Origin: Gadus chalcogrammus
Taxonomy: Eukaryota; Chordata; Actinopteri; Gadiformes; Gadidae
DNA length: 64,000 nucleotides
NCBI RefSeq assembly: GCF_026213295.1
Contig: NC_079419.1
Location: 26,141,206 to 26,205,205 of the forward strand
Direction: 5' to 3'
This document shows, one piece after another, positions 38,301 through 46,031 of the stretch. The notes beneath the pieces are model-generated. The model searched no databases. It saw only the letters and a list, made by a program, of their open reading frames with translations, and was not told the DNA's origin. Both the position numbers and the translations under genes were made by a program. Numbering within the stretch: position 1 is the stretch's first letter; every line of letters starts with the position of its first letter.

Positions 38301-41300
38301 ATGTTACAGATGTAAATGTTAAGTCTACCTCAGTTTTACTTGAATTTCTTCTATGTTTACTAAACACTGCATATGTTTAAAAAAAGAAATGTTATTCACC
38401 AGAGGGTGAACTTTTTTGCACTAAACTTGCAGTAAAAAATATGTAGTAGATAGTTCTTCTCGGGTCGTTGTAACTTGTTTTTGTAACACTTAATTTTTGT
38501 TAAGCACTTTATTATTTAATTTAGACTTGATTATTATTAATATTCTCCGCCCCCTCGCCCCCCTCCTGCCAACCCAACTCCGTTGTGATTGGTTAACTTC
38601 CTTGAAGCACGCGCGCGGGCAGATTTGACCAGGCATATGGGGGCGCGGCAGGAGTGCCTCTACGTAACAGGGCTCCAGAGTGCGCCTAATTTGGGCGCAC
38701 ATGCGCCTAGAATTCGGGGTAGTGCGACCAAATATTTTATTTGGGCGCACCGGTGCGACTGAAAATGTATCTGGTATAATTATTATTATTTTTTTTTCTA
38801 CAGAGCAGTCTATTCATAATATTGTAATAACCACGGAAGAGGCAGTGAATGAAGTATTGATTAGGCAGTGAATGAAGTATTGATTAGGTCTTGCGTGTTC
38901 CAACGGAACACGCAAGACCGGTAACAATAGAAACGCCGGGAAACAAACCCACGAAGCCCAATCCAGGGGCCTGTACTACGAAGCTCGATTAGAGGGTTAG
39001 CGAGGTATGTTGAGCTGAAAGCCTGGGTTAGCTGTACCATGAAAGTCGATCTCTTTAAGCGTCGCTGTATCACCATGGTGACTTACGCTCGCAACCAAAC
39101 CTGGTCGGGAGCAGCTTTTCAGCGAGTCTACCCGGAGATCGGCTACTTATATCGGCGTGCGCAGCTTCCTAGCCCCTCCTCCGATAATGGCGTCACCATT
39201 TGTGGGTGTTCCCATGGACCTCGACGCACTTATCGTACAGGCGTCTCTCCGGAGACAGAGGGTTTTTCGGGACAGAACCGATCCCTTGGCATTGTCTGAC
39301 GATATTCTTTATGAGAGATACAGATTCGGCTTTTATTTAAGGCATTTATTTAATGGTCAAGATATTATTAATCAATGGCGTAAATATCGACGGTGCAACC
39401 GGTGCAGCTGCCCGGGTTGCCCCCCCCCCCCCCCCCCCTCAACAACTCAAAACTTGGGTGCACCATAAATACGTGCTGGTGCACCCAAATTAAAAAATTT
39501 GGCGCACCAGTGCACCCAAGGAAAAAGTTAGTCTGGAGCCCTGACGTAGATGATTTCCCGTAAATGTGAACAAGTGAATCGCAAACGTTGCCCCGAGTGT
39601 TTAGCGCTCTGCACAGCCACCCCAGACTGTCAGCAGGGAATACGTCGAAATGCATGTACGTCATTATTTGACACTTTAGTATGGTTAAACATGACTATCA
39701 ATCATTATAACAACGTTTATAGGTCATACAAGTCGAAAAAGCATAATGGGTCCCCTTTAAGATAAAAATAAATAAATAAATAATAATTTTGTATATTTTT
39801 CTCCTGGTCCTTATTTTAAATAGGTCATACAAATTATCGATAATTATCGATATCGACCGATATGAAACACTTATATCGTGATACAGTTTTCAGCCATATC
39901 GCCCAGCCCTAATCCCTACCGCTGTCAGCAATGACTGGGAAAGTCCCTCCCCCCTACAGTCCAATCCCCCCACAACAACATTACGGTCTGTGAAACTAGG
40001 GCCCGCTCTCCACACACCTCTTCCCTTAGAGAAAATCGGACTAGAGAAATGATCACTGCTAAAACCTGGCTTCTCGGCCATAATGACACGTACTTGCGTT
40101 GTGTATTACCAAATGTGAAAATAAAATGGAAACATCAAACAAAATAAAAACAACCATAGGACTGAACAACCATTTACAAAAACAACTCTGACCACATTTG
40201 ATCTGTATGTCCAACGCAGCATCCGGGTCACGGCAACAGTGTAACGGTGGTCATTCAGTGAAGAACTGATGGACAACAACGTGCTTTTTTTCTTCTTTAT
40301 TTTTAAAGAAGGCCTGGAAACAAGACAACCGACAAAATGTCTTCATAAAGCGTGGTGGTGTTGAACTTTACAGGCTCTCTGTCTCATGGCAACACTGCTC
40401 TATTATATCAAAATAATTATTTTTTACCTAAAGAACACAATTATTTCTTAAACATTACAAAACAAATAATCATATAAAACAATAAACAACAGCATTAATA
40501 TAAAGTGAAATACAAGACAAACAACAGACAAAATGTCTTCATAAAGCGTGGTGGTGTTGATCTTTACAGGCTCCGCATGTATTAAAACAAAACAAAATGC
40601 ATTTACCTTCGAATGTAGTAACATTACTGTGATGGCATAACTAACTTTTACATATTTTACACATAATCAACATAATCATAAACTTTTACACTTAATCATT
40701 CAAAACTATTTCTAACTCTGTTACGTATATCCTACTTTTCTTCGTATTTGCAGGAGAGGATTCTGGAAAGGTGATGATCTGGAACATGGCCCCCGTCCTG
40801 AGAGAGGACGATGAGAAGAAAGAACACATCCCAAAGATGCTTTGCCAAATGGACAATCACCTGGGTAAACGCGGCTCAGTATTATACCAAACTATATCCT
40901 ATTTAGATTCTATATTATCTCTATTTTAGGCCGTATGCTTTTATACTTATACAATTTATACTTTTGTATATGATATTCATGCTTTATACAATTTATTCTA
41001 TGAAGGCGTAGTGTTTCTAATATATATAAACAGTAGGCCTATATATTGTTTGTACTATTTATGCTTTTTATACTTCATGCTTTTTATAAAGTATGACTTA
41101 TGACTATCTTCTAACTTTTTAGAACTGTTATCACGTTATGGTAAAGTATCGTGTGTGTGTGTGTGCAGCATGTGTGAACTGCGTGCGCTGGTCTAACAAC
41201 GGCCTGTACCTGGCATCTGGGGGAGATGACAAGCTGGTCATGGTGTGGAAGCGAGCAGCGTATGTAACGATTAGTCTACCTACAAATAATTGTTTACATA

Positions 41301-44300
41301 TTAAAATAAACAGTCAGCAATGAGAACCAGTACTACATGATCTGTGTATACAGAACCCTACATTGACTCACTAGAACATTCTCAGCTATTAAATGTGTGC
41401 TGCCGCTCTAGATAATCTTAATATGAGGTAACAGGCAGAAAGTGTTCTTATGGACAAGATGTTTTTCTATGATTAATATCTAACAAAAAAAGATATATCT
41501 ATAATATCTAGAACAAATTTGTTTGCCAGGTTAATCGGTCCCAGCACGGTGTTCGGGTCCAGCAGTAAGTTGGCCAATGTGGAGCAATGGAGGTGTGTCA
41601 CGATCCTAAGGAACCATACTGGAGGTAAACACACACATGTGCATACACGCAAGCATGCACACGCACACACACACACACTGGTCCTTTCACACATAAAGCT
41701 AACCTTTTGCAGTGTTTTCTGCAACTAAAGTTCAATGTGTTTGTGTGTTCTCTTCCCAGATGTGATGGATGTGGCCTGGTCTCCTCATGATGTGTGGCTG
41801 GCGTCCTGCAGCGTGGACAACACCATCGTCATCTGGAACGCACGCAAGTTCCCAGGTAAGACCAATCACACACATCGAGACAAACGCCTCAGAGCGCCAA
41901 TGTTTAGTGGTTCCCATCCTTGAGGTCTGTTAGTTAGTTACATTTTTCTATGTATTTGTTTTCCAATAAAATAAACTGATTATTAGCCTAAAGCTATATG
42001 TTGAAGCCAGAGATTAATATCCCTGTATTTATATTATAATGCCATATTTAACAGCTACCAAGACATTGTTAATTATAAATATGAAAAATGAAGTTTGTGG
42101 GATATGCATATCGGCATTTCAGGGGAGTGCTGACTTGTAACTGACTATATATATCTTATGGTACATCTTTTATTTATTTTTTAGCCACAAGCAAGCTACT
42201 ACACATCACTTAGTTCGGCACGATGCCTGTACGTTCAGACCTAAAAACAAGGTGGTTGGATTCAGCATAAACCGTCATATATTCAGTTGGTTCTCTGGAG
42301 AGAAGCAGGGAATGTATCCTGACTGACATGAGATGATATCGGTTTGGCTAACTCTCCCTGGGTTCACATATACCTCTCCTAATGCCAGAGATGGTGAGCT
42401 GCCTGCGGGGCCACACTGGGCTGGTGAAGGGCCTGACCTGGGACCCGGTGGGGAAGTACATTGCGTCGCAGGCGGACGACCACAGCCTGAAGGTCTGGCG
42501 GACGGTGGACTGGCAGATGGAGACGGACATCACCAAACCCTTCAGCGAGGTCAGGCCCCCTGCTGCACATAGCTAGGTTACCACGGTATCTAGGGTTACC
42601 ACCTCACACAGACTGCCGCCTCTTCTCTCCATCTCTCTGTTTCTCTTTGGGGTCCCATGGGGTTGTGAGCACAGAATAACATTTGTTATTAGAATTAGTA
42701 AAAATGAATGACTACTGCTGGAGGAGTTGCTTAAAGTGCGTATTGGAAGTTAGATACTGCAGTGAAGAATCAAATAGGAAAAAAAATTGAATACACGATT
42801 TTTTTGTTTTTATTAATAAATCTACAATACAAGTGGCATCTTGAGCCGTTTTTGTGATACAATTTTACTTCCGCATCACAAACGCTCGTTTTCGAGCGTG
42901 ACGTAGGAATTGGTAGACGGACGTTCTAATCATTATTGACTACATAGGCAACATAACAACAATGGATAACAGTTTCGGACCACTTCCGTACAATTTTGAG
43001 CCAGCTAGCCGTGAGGGAGAACAGCAACCACCTAATAGGGGGAGAAACCATGGCAATAGGAGGGAGATAGAGTTGTGGTGTCAGGAGAATTATGGTGAAC
43101 CAGGAGCGGCTGAACATCAACACGGCCACGGAGGAAGAGCTCATGACCCTGCCTGGGCTTCAAGAAGGTGGAGGACCTAGCGCTGGTGAGTGGGATAGGC
43201 GTCACCAAACTGGAGATTATTAAAGTGGAGATCTGCGTGTCGAGTAGGACCAGTTCGTCGCAGCACTCCCCGTCCTCCCTGCGGAGAGACCCGGAGCATA
43301 TGTCCTCCTGCAGCGGCATGAACATCAACACCGCCACCCCGCCGCAGCTCATGAGCATCCGCGGCATCACGGAGAAAATCGCCCGGAACATTGACGCCTA
43401 TCGGACCTAACACGGTCCGTTCAAGAGCATCGAGGACCTGGTTCGGGTCGATCACATAAACTGCTCCCTACTGGACAAGATCCGTTTCCAGGTGTTTGTG
43501 GAGCACTCAAGAACTCCGTCCACCAATACCAACGGCGGGCTGACCTACACGGGTCGGTCCCATCCGAGCCCAACCTCGTTCAGCCTCCGGAGCGACGACC
43601 TCGACCTCCCGCCGGGAGGACCCCCGCAGATGGTTTGCACAGCACTAGCTTGCGATCAATCACAAGATCCCATGATGGTTGTGTTGAGAGAGGGAGACGT
43701 TCTACACGGACACGCCCACTCGTCTGCAGGCTGTTGGAGGAAGCCCAGATCCGTGCTGGCGGTGTGAGGCAGCCGGGTTATTATTACAGGTTATCAGCTC
43801 AGACTGGGTCCACGCATGACAATGCAAAACGAACACACGCAGAGGCAGCAGAGGAGCCGTGCAAATGAACGTGTATTTGGTGACAGAGGCGAAAAAAAGG
43901 TCCTTTCTCTTCACCTGTACAAAATGCACCCAGGCTCGAAAGCCTGCTCCATCCTTTCTCCGATCGGGGAAACTGTGATATCGGAGATGGTCGGACAGGA
44001 GGTCGGAGTTGGAACAACCCCCACAGATACAAAACCTCATCTCGTCGATTAGAAAAACCCAAAAACCACAGGGGGGGAAAACTACTCACAACTACGCATA
44101 GAGCTGAGGCAGCAACAGCGACGCCTTCCTACGTAATTCCTACGTAATATGACGCGTTTGACGTATCACATAAAAAAACAACGGTTTTGGAAGCCTTGCT
44201 CAAAATAGTCACTTTAAAACTTGATTTTTTGCCGATATACTTTTTTAAAGTGATAAAATCCTGCATTTTAATTTCAAAGGGCAATTTTCAGAGAATGTTA

Positions 44301-45605
44301 TGTATAAATATTTTTAAAAACATTAACTTCCAATACGCACTTTAAAGGGTTAGTTCGGAATTTTGGACATAGGGCCTGATTCCCAAGTTAGTGTGTTGAT
44401 AGAATAATGTTAGAAATAAAACCAACCTTGCATTGCATTGTGAGGGTCTTGCTGTGTCTCAGCTGCAGTTTTACGGCTTTTTGACAGCAGCGGCGGACTG
44501 ATACCTAGGTTAAATTCCGCTGCTGCTGAGATAGTAGTCCCTCCAAATGCGATGATTCATGCGATGCAAGGTTAGTTTTATTTCTAACATTATTCTATCA
44601 ACACAGACATTTACATCTATAGTCTGGCGTTATAATTGATTTGCCTCGGGTGTACTGTGGAGTGGGTAAGACTGGGAAGTTTTATTAGCAGGTTAGTATT
44701 GCCCATTGCCTTGGGCTAGCCTAGCGCGAGCGAACTCTGCAAGTAGAAGGACTGAATGAAATGTTTTGAAAACTGTCTCCAAAGATCAAGAACACAAAGG
44801 CTAACTTGGGAATCGTGCCCTCCAACCCCCTACATGATAGACCTACATAAGCCAACCTATCTACATAAAGATCCGTCCATCTCATACATAAAATATAATT
44901 TTTTACTCGGAGAGCTGCTGTCAATTTTGACAGCAGTCTGTTATAATATGTTAAACATTTGTATTGATAACAATATCTGATGGGCATGAGTGCATAGATA
45001 GTATATAAGATGGATGTAGCATCTGGGCAGACCTCAGTTATTCCAACTGCTTCCAATACTCTTGGTTTATGCGCGTCGCCATCTTAGTTTGACTCGTCAT
45101 AGTTTGACTCCGCCTCATTTCCTTTAACCAAAAAACAGGCATTGATCTCCCGCCCCCCATTGATGGGGGGCGGGAGATACGCCCATCTAGGTGACGTGAT
45201 GACTGTGAGAGTCAGCGGCTAGCTGCCACTCAAGAGGCTGCGCCCCTAATTAATCATACATTTTAACCACCAATAAAATAAAAAGTAGCATCCTAAAAAA
45301 TAATTCACCCCCCTCAGTGTTGTTGGGGCTTCCATGAGTGCCAGGTGGTCCTTGTACAGATACTGGACCTTGGTGCCCAGTGGTGCCTGCAGACTGGTCT
45401 GACGTCCTGTCTCTGTCTCTCTATGTCCTCCTCTCAGTGCGGGGGAACCACCCATGTCCTGCGTCTGTCCTGGTCTCCAGACGGTCAGTACCTGGTCTCG
45501 GCCCACGCCATGAACAACTCTGGACCCACAGCACAGATCGTGGAGCGTGACGGCTGGAGGACCAACATGGACTTTGTGGGCCACAGGAAGGCTGTCACCG
45601 TAGTG
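17399..45605 (+). CDS. hira: HIRA histone chaperone, N-terminal WD40 part (exons 1-8)
   Basis: Exons are 17399-17435, 17968-18030, 40754-40864, 41169-41259, 41530-41624, 41760-41855, 42389-42549 and 45438-45605. They total 822 nt, i.e. 274 codons in frame with matching phases. The protein begins [13 protein letters not shown] and runs through [67 protein letters not shown] and [20 protein letters not shown], ending HRKAVTVV. This is very close to vertebrate HIRA, the scaffold of the HIRA/UBN1/CABIN1 complex that deposits histone H3.3 independently of replication in the nucleus. The seven-bladed WD40 propeller starts here. The UBN1-binding B domain and the C-terminal half, about 740 residues in human, lie beyond the window or in the gap. 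No internal stop was seen. Intron 2 is 22.7 kb because of a retrotransposon. Confidence 0.96.
17436..17967. other. hira intron 1
   Basis: Donor GTGAGG, acceptor TGTGAAG. Unique-looking, with gttagggttagggtta at about 17,820-17,836. No element or RNA gene recognised. Confidence 0.5.
18106..18691 (-). repeat. Gypsy 3' LTR, distal part
   Basis: The first about 450 bases match 40,240-40,650 closely (tgtaacggtggtcattcag onward, including taaagcgtggtggtgttgat, which occurs twice within each LTR). The last part before 18,691 is not matched in the right LTR and may be a further insertion. The remainder of this LTR, ending ctccgttaca, lies at about 23,030-23,076. Confidence 0.8.
18692..19114. mobile_element. 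Solo LTR-like insertion with CTAA target duplication
   Basis: The segment begins TGTGGCAACCC and ends GGGTTGCCACA, so it has TG...CA and near-perfect short inverted ends. It is flanked by ctaa on both sides. No internal retroelement domain is present, fitting a solo LTR left by recombination. A non-autonomous DNA element is the alternative. Confidence 0.55.
19134..20940. mobile_element. Palindromic TTAA-flanked element, 1.8 kb
   Basis: Ends are TTAAAGGTCCCATGACATG and its exact complement, with TTAA at both borders (19,134-19,137 and 20,937-20,940), suggesting piggyBac-type insertion. The two halves are inverted copies almost end to end (arms about 850 bp, centre near 20,040-20,060), so ORFs occur in mirror pairs. 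A truncated relative ends at 21,469 and another starts at 63,611. It carries no transposase. Confidence 0.85.
20941..21469. mobile_element. Truncated relative of the palindromic TTAA element
   Basis: The right end catgtcatgggaccTTTAA and internal blocks (aggaaccaggaacatcggag, ttcataatatcg) are shared with 19,134-20,940, but the left end is missing. The simplest reading is an older copy cut by the neighbouring insertion. Confidence 0.6.
21470..22316. mobile_element. Probable inverted-repeat element, poorly delimited
   Basis: Around 21,640 the text gccagatttccagcgggga, and around 22,290 its approximate complement tcccggtggaaatcaggcg, form diverged inverted ends. Both continue into gcgccgcggaacggctgcg-like text. 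No clear target duplication was found, so the limits are approximate. Confidence 0.4.
22317..23029. mobile_element. TTAA-flanked short element
   Basis: TTAA at 22,317-22,320 and 23,026-23,029 bracket partly matching inverted ends (aagggaaacttcacccattt against aatgctcctt). No recognisable protein. It lies inside the gypsy 3' LTR. Confidence 0.5.
23077..23087 (-). other. Gypsy polypurine tract
   Basis: The complement reads AGGGAGGCGGG and is followed directly by TGTAACGG, the start of the 3' LTR. This position fixes the element's minus orientation. Confidence 0.75.
24119..24940. mobile_element. hAT-type non-autonomous element in H3
   Basis: Ends are TAGGGCTGCTCGATTA and (T)TGCACAGCCCTA, with a perfect 8-bp duplication TGTCAGAC (24,111-24,118 and 24,941-24,948). 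It cuts the Myb/SANT gene of H3 after the KKWSD motif. The homologous site in H1 is empty, so it arrived after H1 and H3 diverged. Confidence 0.92.
24941..25166 (-). pseudogene. Myb/SANT-like protein of Harbinger H3, truncated by hAT
   Basis: Starts [20 protein letters not shown] and keeps the full reading that H1 lost ([31 protein letters not shown]). The hAT element at 24,940 removes the rest. An in-frame upstream Met exists four codons earlier (25,178). Confidence 0.75.
25466..27086. mobile_element. Element with CAGGGCTCCAGAC ends
   Basis: Starts cagggctccagac right after H3 and ends gtctggagccctg, perfect 13-base inverted ends. The interior (1.6 kb) is AT-rich and holds aggggcgcaacc and ggtcgcaaaatgcgacc text but no recognisable transposase. 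The same ends bracket 38,669-39,543. A hAT origin is likely but I could not find an exact 8-bp duplication. Confidence 0.65.
27087..28050 (-). pseudogene. Gypsy pol 3' end: integrase C-terminal part and tail
   Basis: Minus-strand reading from 28,050 down includes the segment [20 protein letters not shown] and [13 protein letters not shown], typical of the region after the integrase core in gypsy pol. A hydrophilic acidic and serine-rich stretch follows (27,399-27,755). It is separated from the integrase core by the hAT element at 28,051-29,131 and has frame changes. Confidence 0.65.
28051..29131. mobile_element. hAT-type non-autonomous element in gypsy integrase
   Basis: Ends TAGGGCTGCAACAACGA and CGTTTGTTGCAGCCCTA. 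Flanks gtcataac (28,043-28,050) and ctcataac (29,132-29,139) match in seven of eight bases, as expected for an old hAT duplication. Subterminal regions are rich in ATCGATTAATCG-like palindromes. No transposase is encoded. Confidence 0.88.
29259..30355 (-). pseudogene. Gypsy integrase core
   Basis: The zinc-binding N-terminal part is visible as [13 protein letters not shown] followed by CQRCIVSK. The catalytic core carries the three acidic positions in [15 protein letters not shown] and [10 protein letters not shown]. Downstream the frame stops at 29,259. Upstream it is severed from RNase H by two TTAA elements (30,356-31,846), and downstream by a hAT element. Confidence 0.85.
30356..31366. 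mobile_element. TTAA element with long inverted repeats and a captured-looking ORF
   Basis: TTAA at 30,356-30,359 and 31,363-31,366 bracket inverted ends (aaggacaattccggtatttt and complement) that continue as inverted copies for about 250 bp (aaacgtttagggttgctggg type text on both sides). The centre contains a host-like protein fragment (30,804-31,030). It is inserted in gypsy pol and abuts another TTAA element at its right TTAA. Confidence 0.85.
30804..31035 (+). pseudogene. Fragment resembling the P2X7-type Cys-rich domain
   Basis: Starts [19 protein letters not shown] and continues [12 protein letters not shown] before a stop at about 30,918. In another frame from 30,938 the reading is [15 protein letters not shown] followed by [12 protein letters not shown]. 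The order of Cys residues, MPT and the CC pair is the signature of the P2RX7 C-terminal (ballast-like) domain found in many fish proteins. The two halves are out of frame, so this is not a working gene. The family call is from memory of the motif. Confidence 0.5.
31363..31846. mobile_element. TTAA element, aaaggggacctattatgc family
   Basis: TTAA borders at 31,363-31,366 (shared with the preceding element) and 31,843-31,846. Ends are aaggggacctattatgc and its exact complement, with inverted copies extending about 90 bp (gttataatgattgatagtcatg). Another copy, split by nested insertions, occupies roughly 38,520-39,760. Confidence 0.88.
31847..32304 (-). pseudogene. Gypsy RNase H
   Basis: The reading includes [49 protein letters not shown] and [10 protein letters not shown], then the tether [18 protein letters not shown] in a shifted frame (31,785-31,976). 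This is the standard gypsy RNase H order after RT. At least one frame change lies near 31,960. Confidence 0.8.
32250..33252 (-). pseudogene. Gypsy reverse transcriptase
   Basis: In order on the minus strand: [15 protein letters not shown] with [64 protein letters not shown], the catalytic CYLDDLL, then [13 protein letters not shown] and [16 protein letters not shown]. All are conserved blocks of Ty3/gypsy RT. The reading is spread over several frames (breaks near 32,860 and 32,650), so the enzyme is not encoded intact. Confidence 0.85.
33086..34159 (-). pseudogene. Gypsy region between protease and RT
   Basis: 33,854-34,159 reads like the retropepsin region ([31 protein letters not shown]), but the usual Asp-Ser/Thr-Gly active-site triplet is not recognisable where it would be expected near the start. 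33,086-33,568 is the linker leading into RT ([16 protein letters not shown]). I rate the protease call as probable only. Confidence 0.55.
34160..35344 (-). pseudogene. Gypsy gag, distal part
   Basis: ORF 34,576-35,034 contains [19 protein letters not shown] and a Pro-rich tail, consistent with a fish gypsy gag but without a recognisable CCHC knuckle. It connects across the hAT element at 35,345-39,911 to the probable gag start at 40,081. There are stops in between. Confidence 0.5.
35506..36484. mobile_element. hAT-type element with CAGTGGTTTTCAAACTG ends
   Basis: The body 35,514-36,476 starts cagtggttttcaaactgtgg and ends with ctttgaaaacccctg. It is flanked by a perfect 8-bp duplication CTGTAAAC. 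The ends are those of a widespread vertebrate hAT non-autonomous family. The interior is AT-rich, with a G-run at 36,406-36,417. Confidence 0.9.
36625..36990. mobile_element. Short palindromic element with 80-base inverted repeats
   Basis: About 80 bases starting gcgctgtcacgttaaaattg, including two ttgtaccgg boxes, recur in reverse at 36,905-36,990. The inner cgacgcgatcgtctgttgcc palindrome occurs twice. No target duplication established. Confidence 0.75.
37795..38268 (+). pseudogene. hAT transposase remnant with BED zinc finger
   Basis: 37,795-37,950 reads [37 protein letters not shown], a BED-type finger start as in ZBED1-like hAT transposases. 38,050-38,270 gives [18 protein letters not shown] and then STVEKPSV, after which the reading ends without any RNase H-like core. 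The catalytic region has been deleted, and the fragments lie in different frames. Confidence 0.7.
38668..39543. mobile_element. Nested element with cagggctccaga ends
   Basis: Bracketed by cagggctccaga and tctggagccctg and by acgta on both sides. Contains a Harbinger fragment and a C-run at 39,420-39,439. Same ends as 25,466-27,086, but only the ends are shared. Confidence 0.65.
38960..39400 (+). pseudogene. Harbinger transposase N-terminal fragment
   Basis: The 5' end cctgtactacgaagctcgat is the end of a common fish Harbinger-type element. Downstream, 39,187-39,395 reads [17 protein letters not shown] and then [20 protein letters not shown], matching the N-terminal start of HARBI1-like transposases. 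The catalytic part and the right end are missing. Confidence 0.6.
39912..40081 (-). pseudogene. Probable gypsy gag start
   Basis: ATG at 40,079-40,081 (complement), reading [17 protein letters not shown], about 140 bases after the primer-binding site, where a gag start is expected. The hAT insertion at 39,911 interrupts it after about 55 codons. No domain recognised, so the call rests on position. Confidence 0.5.
40221..40238 (-). other. Gypsy primer-binding site, tRNA-His type
   Basis: The complement reads TGTTGCCGTGACCCGGAT, one base from the LTR end. It matches the complement of the 3' end of vertebrate tRNA-His (TGGTGCCGTGACTCGGAT) at 16 of 18 positions. This places the 5' LTR on the right and confirms minus orientation. 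Confidence 0.7.
40240..40735 (-). repeat. Gypsy 5' LTR
   Basis: About 496 bp, beginning (plus strand) tgtaacggtggtcattcag and ending ctaactctgttac. It aligns with 18,106-18,560, then with 23,045-23,076. Confidence 0.85.
40865..42388. other. hira introns 3-6
   Basis: Introns between exons at 41,169, 41,530, 41,760 and 42,389 are short to medium. 41,630-41,680 is CA-rich. No inserted element with clear ends was found. Confidence 0.5.
42731..44345 (+). mobile_element. TTAA element carrying an eepd1 fragment
   Basis: TTAA borders and perfect inverted ends of 18 further bases (agtgcgtattggaagtta and complement at about 44,320-44,341). The interior is not transposase but a start-like ORF (42,962, [18 protein letters not shown]) running into a segment of host gene eepd1. 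It lies in hira intron 7 and abuts another TTAA element on its right. Confidence 0.85.
43095..43631 (+). pseudogene. eepd1: eepd1 fragment (helix-hairpin-helix part), captured
   Basis: The reading [21 protein letters not shown] (43,095-43,157) matches the start of the first HhH motif of vertebrate EEPD1. After loss of about 50 bases the text resumes with [17 protein letters not shown], then [57 protein letters not shown] and [20 protein letters not shown]. Defects are the frame-shifting deletion at 43,157 and an in-frame TAA at 43,408-43,410. The nuclease domain is absent. EEPD1 acts in DNA end resection and sterol biology, but this piece cannot encode it. The identity is from recall of the family, not a search. 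Confidence 0.8.
44342..45060. mobile_element. TTAA element, aaagggttagttcggaa family, right end lost
   Basis: Begins at the TTAA shared with the preceding element. Inverted blocks (ttagaaataaaaccaacctt near 44,410 and complement near 44,570) show a foldback design. The expected right end is not found, so it is truncated. Confidence 0.55.
45061..45437. other. End of hira intron 7
   Basis: Contains a strong hairpin, ctcccgccccccattgat followed by ggggggcgggag, at 45,148-45,178. Otherwise unassigned up to exon 8. Confidence 0.5.
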
Positions 45606-45638
45606 GTGCGTGCGTGTGTGTTTTGAAAAGTTGAATGG

Positions 45639-45738
45639 NNNNNNNNNNNNNNNNNNNNNNNNNNNNNNNNNNNNNNNNNNNNNNNNNNNNNNNNNNNNNN
45701 NNNNNNNNNNNNNNNNNNNNNNNNNNNNNNNNNNNNNN
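45639..45738. other. Assembly gap, 100 N
   Basis: Exactly 100 N, the usual placeholder for a gap of unknown size. It falls in hira intron 8, at the edge of a large inverted repeat. Confidence 0.99.
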
Positions 45739-46031
45739 CCCTATCCCTAAGGGAGACGCCAGCCACCCTTCGAGAAAACTCCTCGCCGCTTGTACCCGCA
45801 ATCTCGTCCTTTCGGTCATCACCCAACCCTCATGCCATAGGTGAGGATAGGAACGAAGATCGACAGGTAGATCGAGAGCTTTGCCTTGCGGCTCAGCTCT
45901 CTTTCGTAACAACGGTGCGGTAAAGCGAACGCAATACCGCCCCCGCTGCTCCGATTCTCCGGCCAATCTCACGCTCCATAGTTCCCTCACTCGCGAACAA
46001 GACCCCGAGGTACTTGAACTCCTTCACTTGG
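45739..46031 (-). mobile_element. Rex3-like LINE fragment in left inverted arm
   Basis: Same family as 10,587-11,470, covering the RRVAGVSLRDR to MKEFKYL part on the minus strand. Cut on the left by the gap. Its 5' edge adjoins gcaaactaaa (46,032-46,041), which matches the target duplication of the copy at 60,134-60,775. Confidence 0.8.

Larger units (their letters stand above)
38520..39760. mobile_element. Second copy of the aaaggggacctattatgc TTAA family, split
   Basis: 38,525-38,667 and 39,544-39,760 are the two parts of a relative of 31,363-31,846. The join falls in ctctacgta/acgtagat, where a 5-base repeat acgta flanks the inserted CAGGGCTCC element. Confidence 0.7.
35337..39919 (+). 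mobile_element. hAT element, 4.6 kb, internally deleted and nested
   Basis: The body 35,345-39,911 has ends TAGGGCTGGGCGATA and TATCGCCCAGCCCTA and a perfect 8-bp duplication ATCCCTAC (35,337-35,344, 39,912-39,919). It carries a BED-finger transposase start and a short C-terminal tail. Inside are a second hAT element (35,514-36,476), a short palindromic element (36,625-36,990) and a composite of TTAA element, CAGGGCTCC element and Harbinger fragment (38,520-39,760). It interrupts gypsy gag. Confidence 0.92.
18101..40740 (-). mobile_element. Ty3/gypsy LTR retrotransposon filling hira intron 2
   Basis: LTRs lie at both ends: one from 18,106 to 23,076, itself interrupted, and one at 40,240-40,735. 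In minus orientation an LTR reads TGTAACGG...CCGTTACA. A polypurine tract (11 bases, 23,077-23,087 complement) abuts the left LTR, and a primer-binding site (40,221-40,238) abuts the right one. Flanks are gtatg (18,101-18,105) and gtata (from about 40,736), a likely 5-bp duplication with one change. Gag, protease-like, RT, RNase H and integrase segments appear in that order on the minus strand. All are broken by nested elements and frame changes, so the copy is inactive. Confidence 0.88.
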
